DNA of 7,078 nt, taken from NCBI GenBank assembly GCA_903854805.1, contig CAINXK010000249.1:1-7078 (forward strand), in the 5' to 3' direction. The translations under genes and the position numbers were made by a program. The notes beneath the pieces were generated by a model. It saw only the letters and a list, made by a program, of their open reading frames with translations, was not told the origin of the DNA and searched no databases. This document shows positions 1 through 6,662 of the stretch, one piece after another; the stretch's first letter is position 1; each line of letters opens with the position of its first letter. The stretch is from an uncultured Anaerolineae bacterium. Its GTDB lineage: Bacteria; Chloroflexota; Anaerolineae; Anaerolineales; Villigracilaceae.

Positions 1-156
1 ACCGGTTGGTGGCAGGTCAATGGGCGCAGTGATCGCCCGATGCACCTGCATACCGAGTTTGACCTGTACTATATCCAGAATTACTCCATCTGGTTGGACA
101 TTCAAATTATCGTTCGGACTGTCTGGGTGGTCCTTATTGGTAGAGGCTCGTATTGA
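1..156 (+). CDS. Polyprenyl-phosphate sugar-phosphate transferase (bacterial sugar transferase family), C-terminal end
   Basis: Only the last 51 residues are in the window; the gene begins upstream. The reading frame opens with TGWWQVNGRSD and continues through an acidic/aromatic stretch (FDLYYIQNYSIWLDIQII) to a short hydrophobic tail ending in GRGSY and TGA. The 'LTGWWQVNGRS' box followed by 'D.YY..N.SiwlD..I' is the hallmark C-terminus of the WcaJ/WbaP-type sugar transferase family. These enzymes move a sugar-1-phosphate from a nucleotide sugar onto undecaprenyl phosphate at the inner face of the membrane, the first step of exopolysaccharide, capsule or O-antigen assembly. The sugar specificity cannot be read from this fragment. 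The next gene, an O-antigen ligase/polymerase-like protein, begins about 20 bp downstream on the same strand, so the two are probably cotranscribed. Confidence 0.9.
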   Translation, partial: TGWWQVNGRSDRPMHLHTEFDLYYIQNYSIWLDIQIIVRTVWVVLIGRGSY

Positions 157-176
157 TTTGGAGAAAGAAGGACATA

Positions 177-1469
177 ATGATGCGTAGAAATATTCTCAAA
201 CCGATTGATGTGGTCTTTCTTGTCTTGATGGCTTATTTGACTCACATCACGATTTATGCCTGGTTTTATACATACGGAAAATATAGCGGTTCGCCTGAAC
301 TGCAACTCAAGATCACTGTGGTGATTGGTTTGGTCCTGGTCTGGCTTCTCCGCCTGGAAAAGGGCGAGAAGGACTTGCTTTTAGCATGGCGAAAAAATTG
401 GGTACTTGCAGGCTTTATTGTTTTCGCGCTTTTATCGTTGATCTGGACGGTGACCCTGGTCACAACAATCTACCGAGCCTTTTTGACCCTGTTCGTTAGC
501 TTTATTGCTGCATATTTGGGTCTACGATTATCTACCCGTAACCTGGTGATCTTTCTTGCTTTGACAGTCGGTGTGTTTGCATTAGCAAGCTTGTTTCTTG
601 GAGTATTTTTCCCGCAGTTGGCCATGAGTTTCGAAGGGCCGTATGCCGGTCTCTGGCATGGGATATTTTGGCATAAGATTTACCTTGGGGCAACGATGGC
701 TCTCGGTTATGTTGCCTACTTGGTAATTATTTTCTCTTCACGTGAGCAGTATGGCCGTATCGAGAAAATTATTGCGGCTATTATGCTTGTGGTTTGTGGC
801 GCGCTGGCGATATTAAGCGACTCAGCCTCAGGCTTGATCGTATTTGTCATCCAAACGGGGCTGTTTATCCTGGTGCTATTATGGCTAAAGTGGGGCCACC
901 TTGTGCCTCGCCGGGCTTACTGGTGGGTTGGTGGAGTATTGGTGCTTGGCGGAATATTTATTTTAACGAATCTGAAGTTGTTCTTCGGGCTGTTCAATCG
1001 CTCCGCCACTATGACTGGTCGGGTGCCCTTATGGCAGTATCTATTGAAAACGTATATAGCAGAGCGGCCTTTCTTTGGATATGGGTTTGGGGCTTTTTGG
1101 CACCAGAAAGGAATGATGCAGTCTGTTCAAGCTGTCGTAGGCTGGCCATATCCTGTTCGCGTTTCGGATAATGGTTATATGGATATTCTATTGGGGCTGG
1201 GCGTTGTCGGCTTGTTCCTGCTGCTGGCTGTCCTGGCAATCGGTTTTTGGCGCGCGATAAAATTTGCGCTTCAAGGGCGAGACCTGACATCGTTTTTCCC
1301 ATTTTTCATCCTGATCCATGTTTTATTTATCAATTTAAGTTTGAGTTATTTTTTTGAAAACGAAATATTTATCTGGTTCCTGGTGGTAATCATCCTGTTT
1401 ATGCTGCCTCCTACACGGGTCATACCGGGCGGGGAAGCACTGCCCACTGCTGAAAAAATCTTTCCTTGA
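177..1469 (+). CDS. O-antigen ligase / polymerase-like multi-pass membrane protein (Wzy_C family)
   Basis: About 430 residues, very hydrophobic, with roughly 10-12 predicted membrane segments, matching the usual size and layout of the family. Seen motifs are WHGIFWHKIYLG near residues 160-171 (the family's 'WrGif.hKn.lG' box), TGRVPLWQYLL from residue 280 with Arg282, then RPFFGYGFGAFW, and SDNGYMDILLGLG from about residue 330, followed by a hydrophobic helix. Members either polymerise lipid-linked repeat units (Wzy) or ligate glycan to an acceptor (WaaL) on the outer face of the membrane; sequence alone does not separate these. The start is placed at ATG 177 (ATG 180 is equally possible) because AAGGA at 168-172 is a good ribosome site; an in-frame TTG at 153 lies upstream and overlaps the previous gene. 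Oddities: the usual His of 'HNgyL' is Asp331, the usual Arg of 'WrGif' is His161, and 'HKN' reads HKI. Confidence 0.85.
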   Translation: MMRRNILKPIDVVFLVLMAYLTHITIYAWFYTYGKYSGSPELQLKITVVIGLVLVWLLRLEKGEKDLLLAWRKNWVLAGFIVFALLSLIWTVTLVTTIYRAFLTLFVSFIAAYLGLRLSTRNLVIFLALTVGVFALASLFLGVFFPQLAMSFEGPYAGLWHGIFWHKIYLGATMALGYVAYLVIIFSSREQYGRIEKIIAAIMLVVCGALAILSDSASGLIVFVIQTGLFILVLLWLKWGHLVPRRAYWWVGGVLVLGGIFILTNLKLFFGLFNRSATMTGRVPLWQYLLKTYIAERPFFGYGFGAFWHQKGMMQSVQAVVGWPYPVRVSDNGYMDILLGLGVVGLFLLLAVLAIGFWRAIKFALQGRDLTSFFPFFILIHVLFINLSLSYFFENEIFIWFLVVIILFMLPPTRVIPGGEALPTAEKIFP

Positions 1470-1478
1470 AAACTACCA

Positions 1479-1547
1479 TGGGCTCTCTCAACCCCTGGGT
1501 TGAAAAATGGGATTTCCTCCTTACCCAACAAACATTCGGGTAAATAC
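1479..1547. repeat. Possible decayed remnant of the 5216/6663 repeat family
   Basis: A short stretch after the polysaccharide gene reads GGCTCTCTCAACCCCT, close to GGCTCTTTCACCCCCT in the repeat copy at 5216. It ends 69 bases on with TCGGGTAAATAC, which matches 9 of 12 bases of the right terminal repeat GTGAGTAAATAC. No left end or target duplication was found. It also contains the small inverted repeat TCAACC-CCTG-GGTTGA at 1488-1503, which lacks a following T-run and so is a poor terminator candidate. The family assignment is tentative. Confidence 0.2.
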
Positions 1548-1687
1548 AGCTTCCCTTTCCCTTTTACCTCGAATTAACTTTTTCTTTATCCACTTTTTAG
1601 CCAATCTGAACAATCTACACATATTCTTTTGCTACACTTGGATCAATAAATCACTCAAATTCAAAAAGGCAAAAGGAAGGTGGTTCC

Positions 1688-2140
1688 ATGGTAGATCAAA
1701 TTCAAGGAATGGGCCCAATGCTGGGACCCGGCCGGCAGCACCGCTCTGCGCCGTTGACGGATGCGCAAAAGACCCAGGTTCAGCAGATACTCTCTGAATA
1801 TGATCCGGCCAACGTCTCCATTACGGATGCAAAGGCCATTTTCCAATCATTCCGGGATGCGGGTATCAAGCCCACGCGTGGTATGAAGGAAGTCATAGAA
1901 GCCGCTGGTTTTGATGCGGATGATCTGCGCGAAAAAGGCCGGCCGCAGGATGCCCAGTCAGCGGCTGCTGGCAGCGCTGGAAGATCGAAAATCAATCTTT
2001 CCTCATTGAAATCACTGCAAGATATTTTGAGTCAGTTTGATCTGACAAATCTGTCCACGGACAACACAACCAGTTTATTGAGCAAACTCCAGGATAAGGG
2101 TTTCCTGAACCCGGGCAGCATGATCGACCTGAAATCCTGA
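1688..2140 (+). CDS. Conserved-looking hypothetical protein with two copies of a ~40-residue helical unit
   Basis: 150 residues, no signal peptide and no membrane segment, so probably cytosolic. GGAAGG at 1675-1680 sits 7 bases before ATG 1688 and fixes the start. The first ~20 residues are Gly/Pro/Met-rich and probably disordered. Unit 1 (about residues 28-66) runs QVQQILSEYDPANVS...DAGIKPTRGMKE. A Gln/Ala/Ser/Gly-rich linker follows (about residues 80-100). Unit 2 (about 110-148) runs SLQDILSQFDLTNLS...DKGFLNPGSMID. The two units align over 39 residues without gaps, with 10 identities and many conservative pairs, so the protein looks like an internal duplication. The 'ILS.YDp.N.s..da..i...l.daGi.pg' pattern is loosely reminiscent of EF-hand-like helix-loop-helix units, but no canonical calcium loop is present. 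It stands alone, with a long AT-rich leader before it and a hairpin after it. Function unknown. Confidence 0.85.
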   Translation: MVDQIQGMGPMLGPGRQHRSAPLTDAQKTQVQQILSEYDPANVSITDAKAIFQSFRDAGIKPTRGMKEVIEAAGFDADDLREKGRPQDAQSAAAGSAGRSKINLSSLKSLQDILSQFDLTNLSTDNTTSLLSKLQDKGFLNPGSMIDLKS

Positions 2141-2154
2141 TCATCTCACTCACA

Positions 2155-2180
2155 CACAGGCTGCCAAAAGGCAGCCTGTG
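2155..2180 (+). terminator. Hairpin, possible terminator of the 1688-2140 gene
   Basis: CACAGGCTGCC (2155-2165), loop AAAA, GGCAGCCTGTG (2170-2180) form a perfect 11-bp stem starting 14 bases after the stop codon. The following bases, CCGTTTAATC, carry only a weak T-run, so termination may be inefficient or need Rho. The stem would also act on RNA stability. Confidence 0.6.
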
Positions 2181-2419
2181 CCGTTTAATCTGCCATCTGG
2201 TCAACAAACCCCCAACCGCAAGGACCGCGAGCGACCAGAACCATGGCCAGTTTGATTGCTCTGCATGCTTCAGGTTCCCTGGCCGGCACAGCAATCCGCC
2301 TTTTGGTACGGATCACCCTGCTGTTTTTGAATGGGGTCTTACCGAAATAAGCTAGCATGCAGCTGGTTTTTCTATAACTTTTGCTTATATGGTCCAGAAT
2401 TAGAGATAAGAATACAATG

Positions 2420-2449
2420 TTGGACGCCCCTGACTTTGTTATGTATACT
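2420..2449 (+). promoter_or_regulatory. Candidate sigma-70-type promoter for the pyrophosphatase gene
   Basis: TTGGAC (2420-2425) and TATACT (2444-2449) are separated by 18 bases within an AT-rich stretch, a fair match to the TTGACA/TATAAT consensus. Initiation near 2456 would give a leader of about 270 nucleotides before the ATG at 2728. Other weak -10-like hexamers lie nearby (GATAAG 2405, TACAAT 2413), so the choice is uncertain. Confidence 0.3.
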
Positions 2450-2592
2450 ATCCCAGCTTTTAATAGTAGATCGTGACAGTTTAGCGTAAGGGAAACAGCG
2501 TAATCATCATCGCCAGGGTCATTCGAACCCTGACTGTATTTACCGGCAGGATTCCCCAAAAAAACGCGAAAAATCACATGGCGCATCTGAGC

Positions 2593-2654
2593 GCATCCTT
2601 GCCTACCCCGTTACCTTCGGGGTGGGAGAAAAGGCTGTGATGGTCAAGGATTGC
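2593..2654 (+). promoter_or_regulatory. Structured 5' leader of hppA, possible cis-regulatory RNA
   Basis: Two nested stems are visible. The outer one pairs GC-ATCCTTG (2593-2601) with CAAGGAT-(T)-GC (2645-2654), seven continuous pairs plus two beyond a one-base bulge. The inner one pairs CCTACCCCG (2602-2610) with CGGGGTGGG (2618-2626), nine pairs with one G-T, over a 7-base loop TTACCTT. The unpaired strand between them reads GAGAAAAGGCTGTGATGGT. A short GCGC-ATCTGA-GCGC hairpin precedes it (2581-2594) and competes with the outer stem. It does not match any riboswitch consensus I can recall with confidence; the fluoride class was considered and not supported. Confidence 0.3.
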
Positions 2655-2718
2655 TTATTTCATGACTTTTATGTTCAGCCGCTGCTTGCGGTTGGATTTA
2701 AAAAATATCAACTTGTTC

Positions 2719-2723
2719 GGAGG
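2719..2723 (+). promoter_or_regulatory. Ribosome binding site that sets the hppA start
   Basis: GGAGG lies 4 bases before ATG 2728 and is the only strong Shine-Dalgarno sequence in this region. The in-frame ATG at 2662 has none and would add 22 residues that do not look like a pyrophosphatase N-terminus, so the start is placed at 2728. Confidence 0.8.
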
Positions 2724-2727
2724 TAGT

Positions 2728-5082
2728 ATGGATATTCTATGGTTAGGTAGTCGGCATGGCTTGAATAGTTTTGAACAGATTGCCATGGTCCTGGTTTTGG
2801 CTTCTGCATTTCTCAGCCTGGCTTATGCCTGGTGGCTGCGCAGCACTGTTCTCAAGAAAGACATGGGTACCGAGAAGATGCAGGAAGTCTGGAACGCCAT
2901 CCGCGTTGGCGCAGACTCTTACCTTAGGCAACAGCTAAAGACCATCTTCCCGGTGATCTGTGTGCTCACGGTGGTCATGTTCCTTAGCGTTTATGTTGTT
3001 CCGCCCAGCCTGGAAGCCCGCGCTGAGTTTAAAGCCTTTGGCGAGCAGGGTATTATCCTGATTATCGCCATTGGGCGAACGATTGCCTTCATCATGGGTG
3101 CCTCCTTTTCCTTGATCGTCGGGCAGTGGGGCATGCGTATGGCTGTGCAAGCCAATGTGCGCGTGGCTTCCGCCTCTCGGCGTGGCTTTAATGAAGCCCT
3201 TTCGATCGCATATTATGCTGGCACTTATACCGGGATGCTGACAGATGGCCTGGGTCTGCTTGGTGGGACCATCATTTTCATTATTTTTGGCAAGGCCGCT
3301 CCAGATACCTTGCTCGGTTTTGGGTTTGGCGGCACCCTGCTGGCACTCTTCATGCGGGTGGGCGGCGGTATTTATACCAAGGCAGCCGACGTTGGCGCTG
3401 ACCTGGTTGGCAAGGTCGAGAAAGACATTCCCGAGGATGACCCCCGTAACGCCGCCGTTATCGCAGATCTGGTGGGCGACAACGTTGGTGATTGCGCCGG
3501 CATGGCCGCGGACATTTTCGAATCGTATGAAGTCACGATCGTATCTGGTCTGATCCTGGGATTGGCGCTGGTTGCCATCACCGGCGATCTCAAGTGGATC
3601 GTCTACCCATTGATCATCCGCGCCGTGGGTGTGATCTCATCCATCATCGGTACTTTTACGGTTCCGATTTGGGAGAAATTCCCGATCAAATTTTTGCGCT
3701 CGCACGATGCAGAAGAATCGATGTTCCGTTCTTACGAAGTTTCGAGCGTGTTCACCGTCCTGGTTTCGATTGTGCTTGCCCTAACGTATGCGCACGATTG
3801 GCGCTTTGCAGCTCTGACGGCTGTGGGCGTGGGCATGGCAGTAGCTTTCAATCCGCTGACATCCTATTTCACATCCACCAAAAAATCACCCGTCAAAGAA
3901 ATCGTTGCATCCACCAATACTGGTCCAGCCACAACCATCCTATCCGGTCTTTCGGTCGGCATGGAATCAAGTGTTTGGGCGTTGGTGGTGATCGTGATCA
4001 GCTTTATGATGGGCTTGCTGCTCTACAACGCAGATGGCTCGGTGTATGTGCTTTATGCCATCGCCATGATCGGGATCGGCATGCTCAGCCATACCGGCAA
4101 TAACGTCGCCATGGATTCATACGGTCCAATTTCTGATAACGCCAATGGCATTGGCGAAATGGCCTGGCAAGGGTTGACCGATGCGGTCACCATAAAGGCG
4201 CGCCGGATTATGGCTGACCTGGATGCTGTTGGAAATACCACCAAGGCCATTACCAAGGGTGTTGCAATCGCTTCAGCTGTGATTGCTGCGGTCTCGTTGT
4301 TTGCTTCATATATTACCGATGTGGGTCGCGTTCAGTCTCAGCTGGGCCTGGTCGTGATGGATTCCATCCGGGTTTCAGATACGCGCGTGTTCATTGGTTT
4401 GCTATTGGGTGGTGCGCTGCCCTGGTTGTTCTCTTCGCTCTCCATCCGGGCTGTCAGCCGTGCTGCCGGGCAGATTGTAGAAGAAGTTCGTCGCCAATTT
4501 AGAATCCCGGGCATCATGGAAGGTACCCGCAAACCAGATTACGCCAGCGTGGTGGCCATTTCCACCGCTTCGGCTCAGAAGGAACTTATTCCTTTGGCAA
4601 CCATCTCCATTCTGATGCCCCTGGTGGTGGGTTTGGTATTACAGGTGGAAGCCTTGGGTGGTTTCCTGGTTGGGATCATCCTCTCCGGGCAGCTATTGGC
4701 GGTATTCCTTTCCAACGCCGGCGGAGCCTGGGACAATGCCAAAAAATCAATTGAAGATGAGCCGCGCAACTTAATGCAAAATACTGGCAAGGGTTCCGAA
4801 CGTCACAAAGCCAGTGTGGTCGGCGATACCGTTGGTGACCCGATGAAGGATACCGCCGGACCGGCCTTGAACCCGATGATCAAAGTTGGCAACCTGGTTT
4901 CACTCCTGGCCGCGCCGATCATCGTCAAGTATCCATTGGTACAGGCAAATGGTTCGATCAATTTCACGGTGGCTATCATCGCCTTCTGCCTGCTGGCTGC
5001 CACTGTCTGGGCCATCTTCCGCTCCAAATCTAGCCCGGTCGAAATGATCCAGACCAATGTTGAGCTTCAACCTGGAGATTAA
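2728..5082 (+). CDS. hppA: Membrane-bound proton-translocating pyrophosphatase, K+-independent type
   Basis: 784 residues, slightly longer than most bacterial members, with about 16 hydrophobic segments. It hydrolyses pyrophosphate to two phosphates in the cytoplasm and couples this to ion export across the membrane. The substrate site is visible as DVGADLVGKVE (from Asp221), then PEDDPRN (235-241), ADLVGDNVGDCAG (from about residue 246), NAGGAWDNAKK (from Asn663) and GDTVGDPMKDTAGP (699-712), so all three acidic/lysine clusters for Mg-PPi are present. GNTTKAITKG at 502-511 has Lys506 and Thr509, the pair that marks K+-independent enzymes; K+-dependent ones have Ala and Gly there. Such enzymes are generally H+ pumps, so proton transport is inferred. 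Oddities: the usual DNVGDNVGD reads DLVGDNVGD, and there is a short insertion (EPRNLMQNT) between IED and GKGSE. It is transcribed alone, with a long structured leader and its own terminator. Confidence 0.97.
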   Translation: MDILWLGSRHGLNSFEQIAMVLVLASAFLSLAYAWWLRSTVLKKDMGTEKMQEVWNAIRVGADSYLRQQLKTIFPVICVLTVVMFLSVYVVPPSLEARAEFKAFGEQGIILIIAIGRTIAFIMGASFSLIVGQWGMRMAVQANVRVASASRRGFNEALSIAYYAGTYTGMLTDGLGLLGGTIIFIIFGKAAPDTLLGFGFGGTLLALFMRVGGGIYTKAADVGADLVGKVEKDIPEDDPRNAAVIADLVGDNVGDCAGMAADIFESYEVTIVSGLILGLALVAITGDLKWIVYPLIIRAVGVISSIIGTFTVPIWEKFPIKFLRSHDAEESMFRSYEVSSVFTVLVSIVLALTYAHDWRFAALTAVGVGMAVAFNPLTSYFTSTKKSPVKEIVASTNTGPATTILSGLSVGMESSVWALVVIVISFMMGLLLYNADGSVYVLYAIAMIGIGMLSHTGNNVAMDSYGPISDNANGIGEMAWQGLTDAVTIKARRIMADLDAVGNTTKAITKGVAIASAVIAAVSLFASYITDVGRVQSQLGLVVMDSIRVSDTRVFIGLLLGGALPWLFSSLSIRAVSRAAGQIVEEVRRQFRIPGIMEGTRKPDYASVVAISTASAQKELIPLATISILMPLVVGLVLQVEALGGFLVGIILSGQLLAVFLSNAGGAWDNAKKSIEDEPRNLMQNTGKGSERHKASVVGDTVGDPMKDTAGPALNPMIKVGNLVSLLAAPIIVKYPLVQANGSINFTVAIIAFCLLAATVWAIFRSKSSPVEMIQTNVELQPGD

Positions 5083-5100
5083 TCCACATTTTTAAACCAG

Positions 5101-5142
5101 AAGACAGGGAACCTGCTCCAAAAGCATGTCCCTGTCTTTTTT
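5101..5142 (+). terminator. Intrinsic terminator of hppA
   Basis: AAGACAGGGA (5101-5110) pairs perfectly with TCCCTGTCTT (5129-5138), a 10-bp stem over an 18-base loop that can add a small inner GCT/AGC pairing. The stem runs directly into T6 (5137-5142) and then ATTT. It lies 18 bases after the hppA stop codon. Confidence 0.9.
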
Positions 5143-5215
5143 ATTTAAGGCGAAACAATCAAGATTTTGTCGTTCTGCTGGCAGGTGACTGACCCTGGAA
5201 AGCACCTGTTTGTTG

Positions 5216-5377
5216 GTATTACCCCACGAGCTCTTCGTTTTGGCACTGAACCATCCTGGTCCTGCTGCTCGGGCGATTAAAAATCGCTGCTTTGCCCCGC
5301 AAAAAAGGCTCTTTCACCCCCTATCCCGTTTTTCGGGGCAGGGGCATGGGTTACCCTGGATATTTGCGAATAGATGC
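5216..5377 (+). mobile_element. Degraded copy (A) of a small non-coding MITE-like element
   Basis: From 5216 to 5353 this matches 6663-6802 at roughly 90% identity by eye, in the same orientation. The match includes a 32-base identical run (5229-5260) and a 25-base run (5262-5286). The left end GTATTACCCCAC differs from the intact terminal repeat GTATTTACTCAC at three positions. The right end is proposed at GCGAATAGATGC (5366-5377), which matches GTGAGTAAATAC at 8 of 12 positions, all four differences being transitions; about 14 bases before it are missing relative to copy B. Flanking octamers GTTTGTTG (5208-5215) and GTTTATTT (5378-5385) agree at 6 of 8, as expected for an old target duplication. 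An internal GC hairpin (5318-5328 with 5334-5344, loop TTTTT, one mismatch) survives. It sits between two convergent genes and may act as a weak terminator for the minus-strand gene. Confidence 0.75.
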
Positions 5378-5379
5378 GT

Positions 5380-6564
5380 TTATTTTTGGATATGGTAAGG
5401 AGTCTGGTGCAGGGGCTCTGCGCCGGTCTCGGTGATCAGGTAACCATTCTCAATTCTCAGACCGCCCCAGGGGGCGTTGAACATGGGAATATCAATCGAA
5501 ATGATCATGTCTTTTTTCAATTCGGCCGGGCTGCTTGGCCCAAAGATGGGCGCTTCAAATTCAATCACCCCCAGGCTGTGCACGCCTGAATAGAGAAAAT
5601 ATTGGCCCAAATTACCAGAAGCAACCACCTGCCGGCCAATCGCCTCCACCGCGCGTCCTTCAATGCCGGCGCGCAGCTCCTTGGCGCAGGCTTGCTGGGC
5701 CAGGATGGCGATATCCAGGGCGCGCCTGATCTCAGGATCCGGGTTCCCAACCAGTACGACCCGTCCGATGGCGGCATGGTAGCCCTCATAGCGCGGAGCG
5801 ATCGTCAGGATGACCAGGTCATTCGCCTCAATCTGCCGGAAGGTTGAGCGCGCCAGGATCGGCCGGGAATTTGGCCCCGAAGCGACAATCGTGTCAATTC
5901 CGGTGCCCTCTGCGCCAGCCCGGCGCATGGCTGCCTCAATTTCGGCGGCCACCTCGCGTTCTGTCACCCCCGCGCGAATCTTGTCCACACCCGCCTGAAA
6001 ACCAGCTTCGGCGATTTTGTATGCGTGGCGGATCACTTCAATTTCGGCCGGGGATTTTTGAGATCGGAGCTCACACAGGCTGTTCTCCATATCCACCCAG
6101 GCCAGGTTGGGCAAGGCAGCCTGCCAGGCGCTCATCAGGTCACTACCGATCAACCCGCGTCCGGCCAGCCCCACTCTTCGAATGGCTTGGAGATCCTGCC
6201 CAATCTCGTTCATGATCTCGCCCAGGCTTTGAATCCTGGCATAGGGATAATCTTCGTCCGGGTGCGTGAATTCGCGCATGACGCGCACATCCGGTATTTG
6301 GCCGATCAGCAGCGCATACTGGTCGCTTTCCGGGCCGACCAGCATGACCGGATTGCCCTGCCGGGGCATTAGAATGCAGACCGGCTCAAAATGGACCGGA
6401 AAGTTTGCCAGCCAGCGGGCATGGGCCGCTCCAAAGGTGGCCCGGTCATCAGCATAGGCCACCAGAAAATCAAGATCCTTCGCGGCCATGACGGCTTGCA
6501 CTCTTTTCCAACGTGCGGGGAATTCAGAAATCGGGATGGCCGGCCGGGTAACTTGAGTTGTCAT
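5380..6564 (-). CDS. Creatinase/Xaa-Pro dipeptidase-fold protein (M24 family) with lost metal ligands
   Basis: 394 residues, the normal size for a two-domain M24 protein, with no signal peptide, so cytosolic. Residues ~12-160 resemble the creatinase N-terminal domain and ~170-394 the 'pita-bread' catalytic domain (SPAEIEVIRHAYKIAEAGF, then GIDTIVASGPNSRP). Standard M24 peptidases bind two metals through Asp, Asp, His, Glu, Glu. Here the positions read Thr254 (LTIAPRYEGY), Ala265 (YHAAIGR), His329 (GVHSLG), Asp358 (ISIDIP) and Glu372 (RIENGY), so both Asp are gone and one Glu is Asp. The conserved His after 'G.N..P' is also absent (RPILAR). Thus it is probably not a classical metallopeptidase; creatinase is a metal-free precedent on this fold. 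The start is supported by AAGGA ten bases upstream (minus strand). It stands alone, convergent with hppA, with one copy of the repeat element beyond each end. Confidence 0.88.
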   Translation of the reverse strand: MTTQVTRPAIPISEFPARWKRVQAVMAAKDLDFLVAYADDRATFGAAHARWLANFPVHFEPVCILMPRQGNPVMLVGPESDQYALLIGQIPDVRVMREFTHPDEDYPYARIQSLGEIMNEIGQDLQAIRRVGLAGRGLIGSDLMSAWQAALPNLAWVDMENSLCELRSQKSPAEIEVIRHAYKIAEAGFQAGVDKIRAGVTEREVAAEIEAAMRRAGAEGTGIDTIVASGPNSRPILARSTFRQIEANDLVILTIAPRYEGYHAAIGRVVLVGNPDPEIRRALDIAILAQQACAKELRAGIEGRAVEAIGRQVVASGNLGQYFLYSGVHSLGVIEFEAPIFGPSSPAELKKDMIISIDIPMFNAPWGGLRIENGYLITETGAEPLHQTPYHIQK

Positions 6565-6654
6565 TTTCTCATCATCCTTGTGTGTGTTCGTAAACTACTT
6601 CTGGAAAATGCCGTACCTGCCCGGGGTTAGCGTATCTGCAAAAGCCTGACAGGT

Positions 6655-6662
6655 AGAATTTA
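6655..6662. repeat. Target-site duplication, left copy (AGAATTTA)
   Basis: AGAATTTA directly abuts the left terminal repeat of the element at 6663 and is identical to the octamer at 6841-6848. Eight AT-rich bases duplicated on insertion is a usual transposase footprint. Confidence 0.88.

Larger units (their letters stand above)
2181..2727. other. Long gene-free interval upstream of the pyrophosphatase gene
   Basis: No convincing coding sequence is visible on either strand. A 133-codon minus-strand frame (2185-2586) has no recognisable domain and no ribosome site, and runs through AT-rich DNA, so it is not called. The left half (2181-2340) is more GC-rich than the following 2341-2480 stretch, which is AT-rich and promoter-like. 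The last ~130 bases hold a structured leader (2593-2654) and the hppA ribosome site. The length suggests a regulated 5' untranslated region for hppA. Confidence 0.5.

Noticed and set aside
153..176. TTG start for the O-antigen ligase-like gene
   Set aside because: It overlaps the stop of the previous gene and the AAGGA site is placed for ATG 177/180.
1507..1797. 96-codon plus-strand frame over the leader of the 150-residue gene
   Set aside because: Composition follows AT-rich intergenic DNA and its end overlaps the well-supported gene in another frame.
2514..2532. CAGGGT-CATTCGA-ACCCTG stem, whose minus strand contains GGGTTCGAAT like a tRNA T-arm
   Set aside because: The remaining cloverleaf (acceptor, D and anticodon arms) could not be built on either strand.
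2428..2535. Exact octamer CCCTGACT at 2428-2435 and 2528-2535, next to a GTATTTAC-like sequence
   Set aside because: Octamer repeats are common by chance at this scale, and the enclosed 92 bp has no matching inverted ends.
2185..2586. 133-codon minus-strand frame upstream of hppA
   Set aside because: No recognisable motif, no ribosome site, and it passes through the AT-rich promoter-like stretch. A degraded gene end cannot be excluded but nothing supports it.
2593..2654. Fluoride riboswitch identity for the hppA leader
   Set aside because: GCTGTGATGG resembles the 3' part of that class, but the 5' GGnGATG box and the pseudoknot partner order do not match.
2662..2727. Upstream in-frame ATG extending hppA by 22 residues
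   Set aside because: No Shine-Dalgarno before it, while GGAGG precedes ATG 2728; the extension lacks family similarity.
5182..5207. CAGGTG...CACCTG inverted repeat between the hppA terminator and copy A
   Set aside because: Six pairs over a 14-base loop with no T-run; expected by chance.
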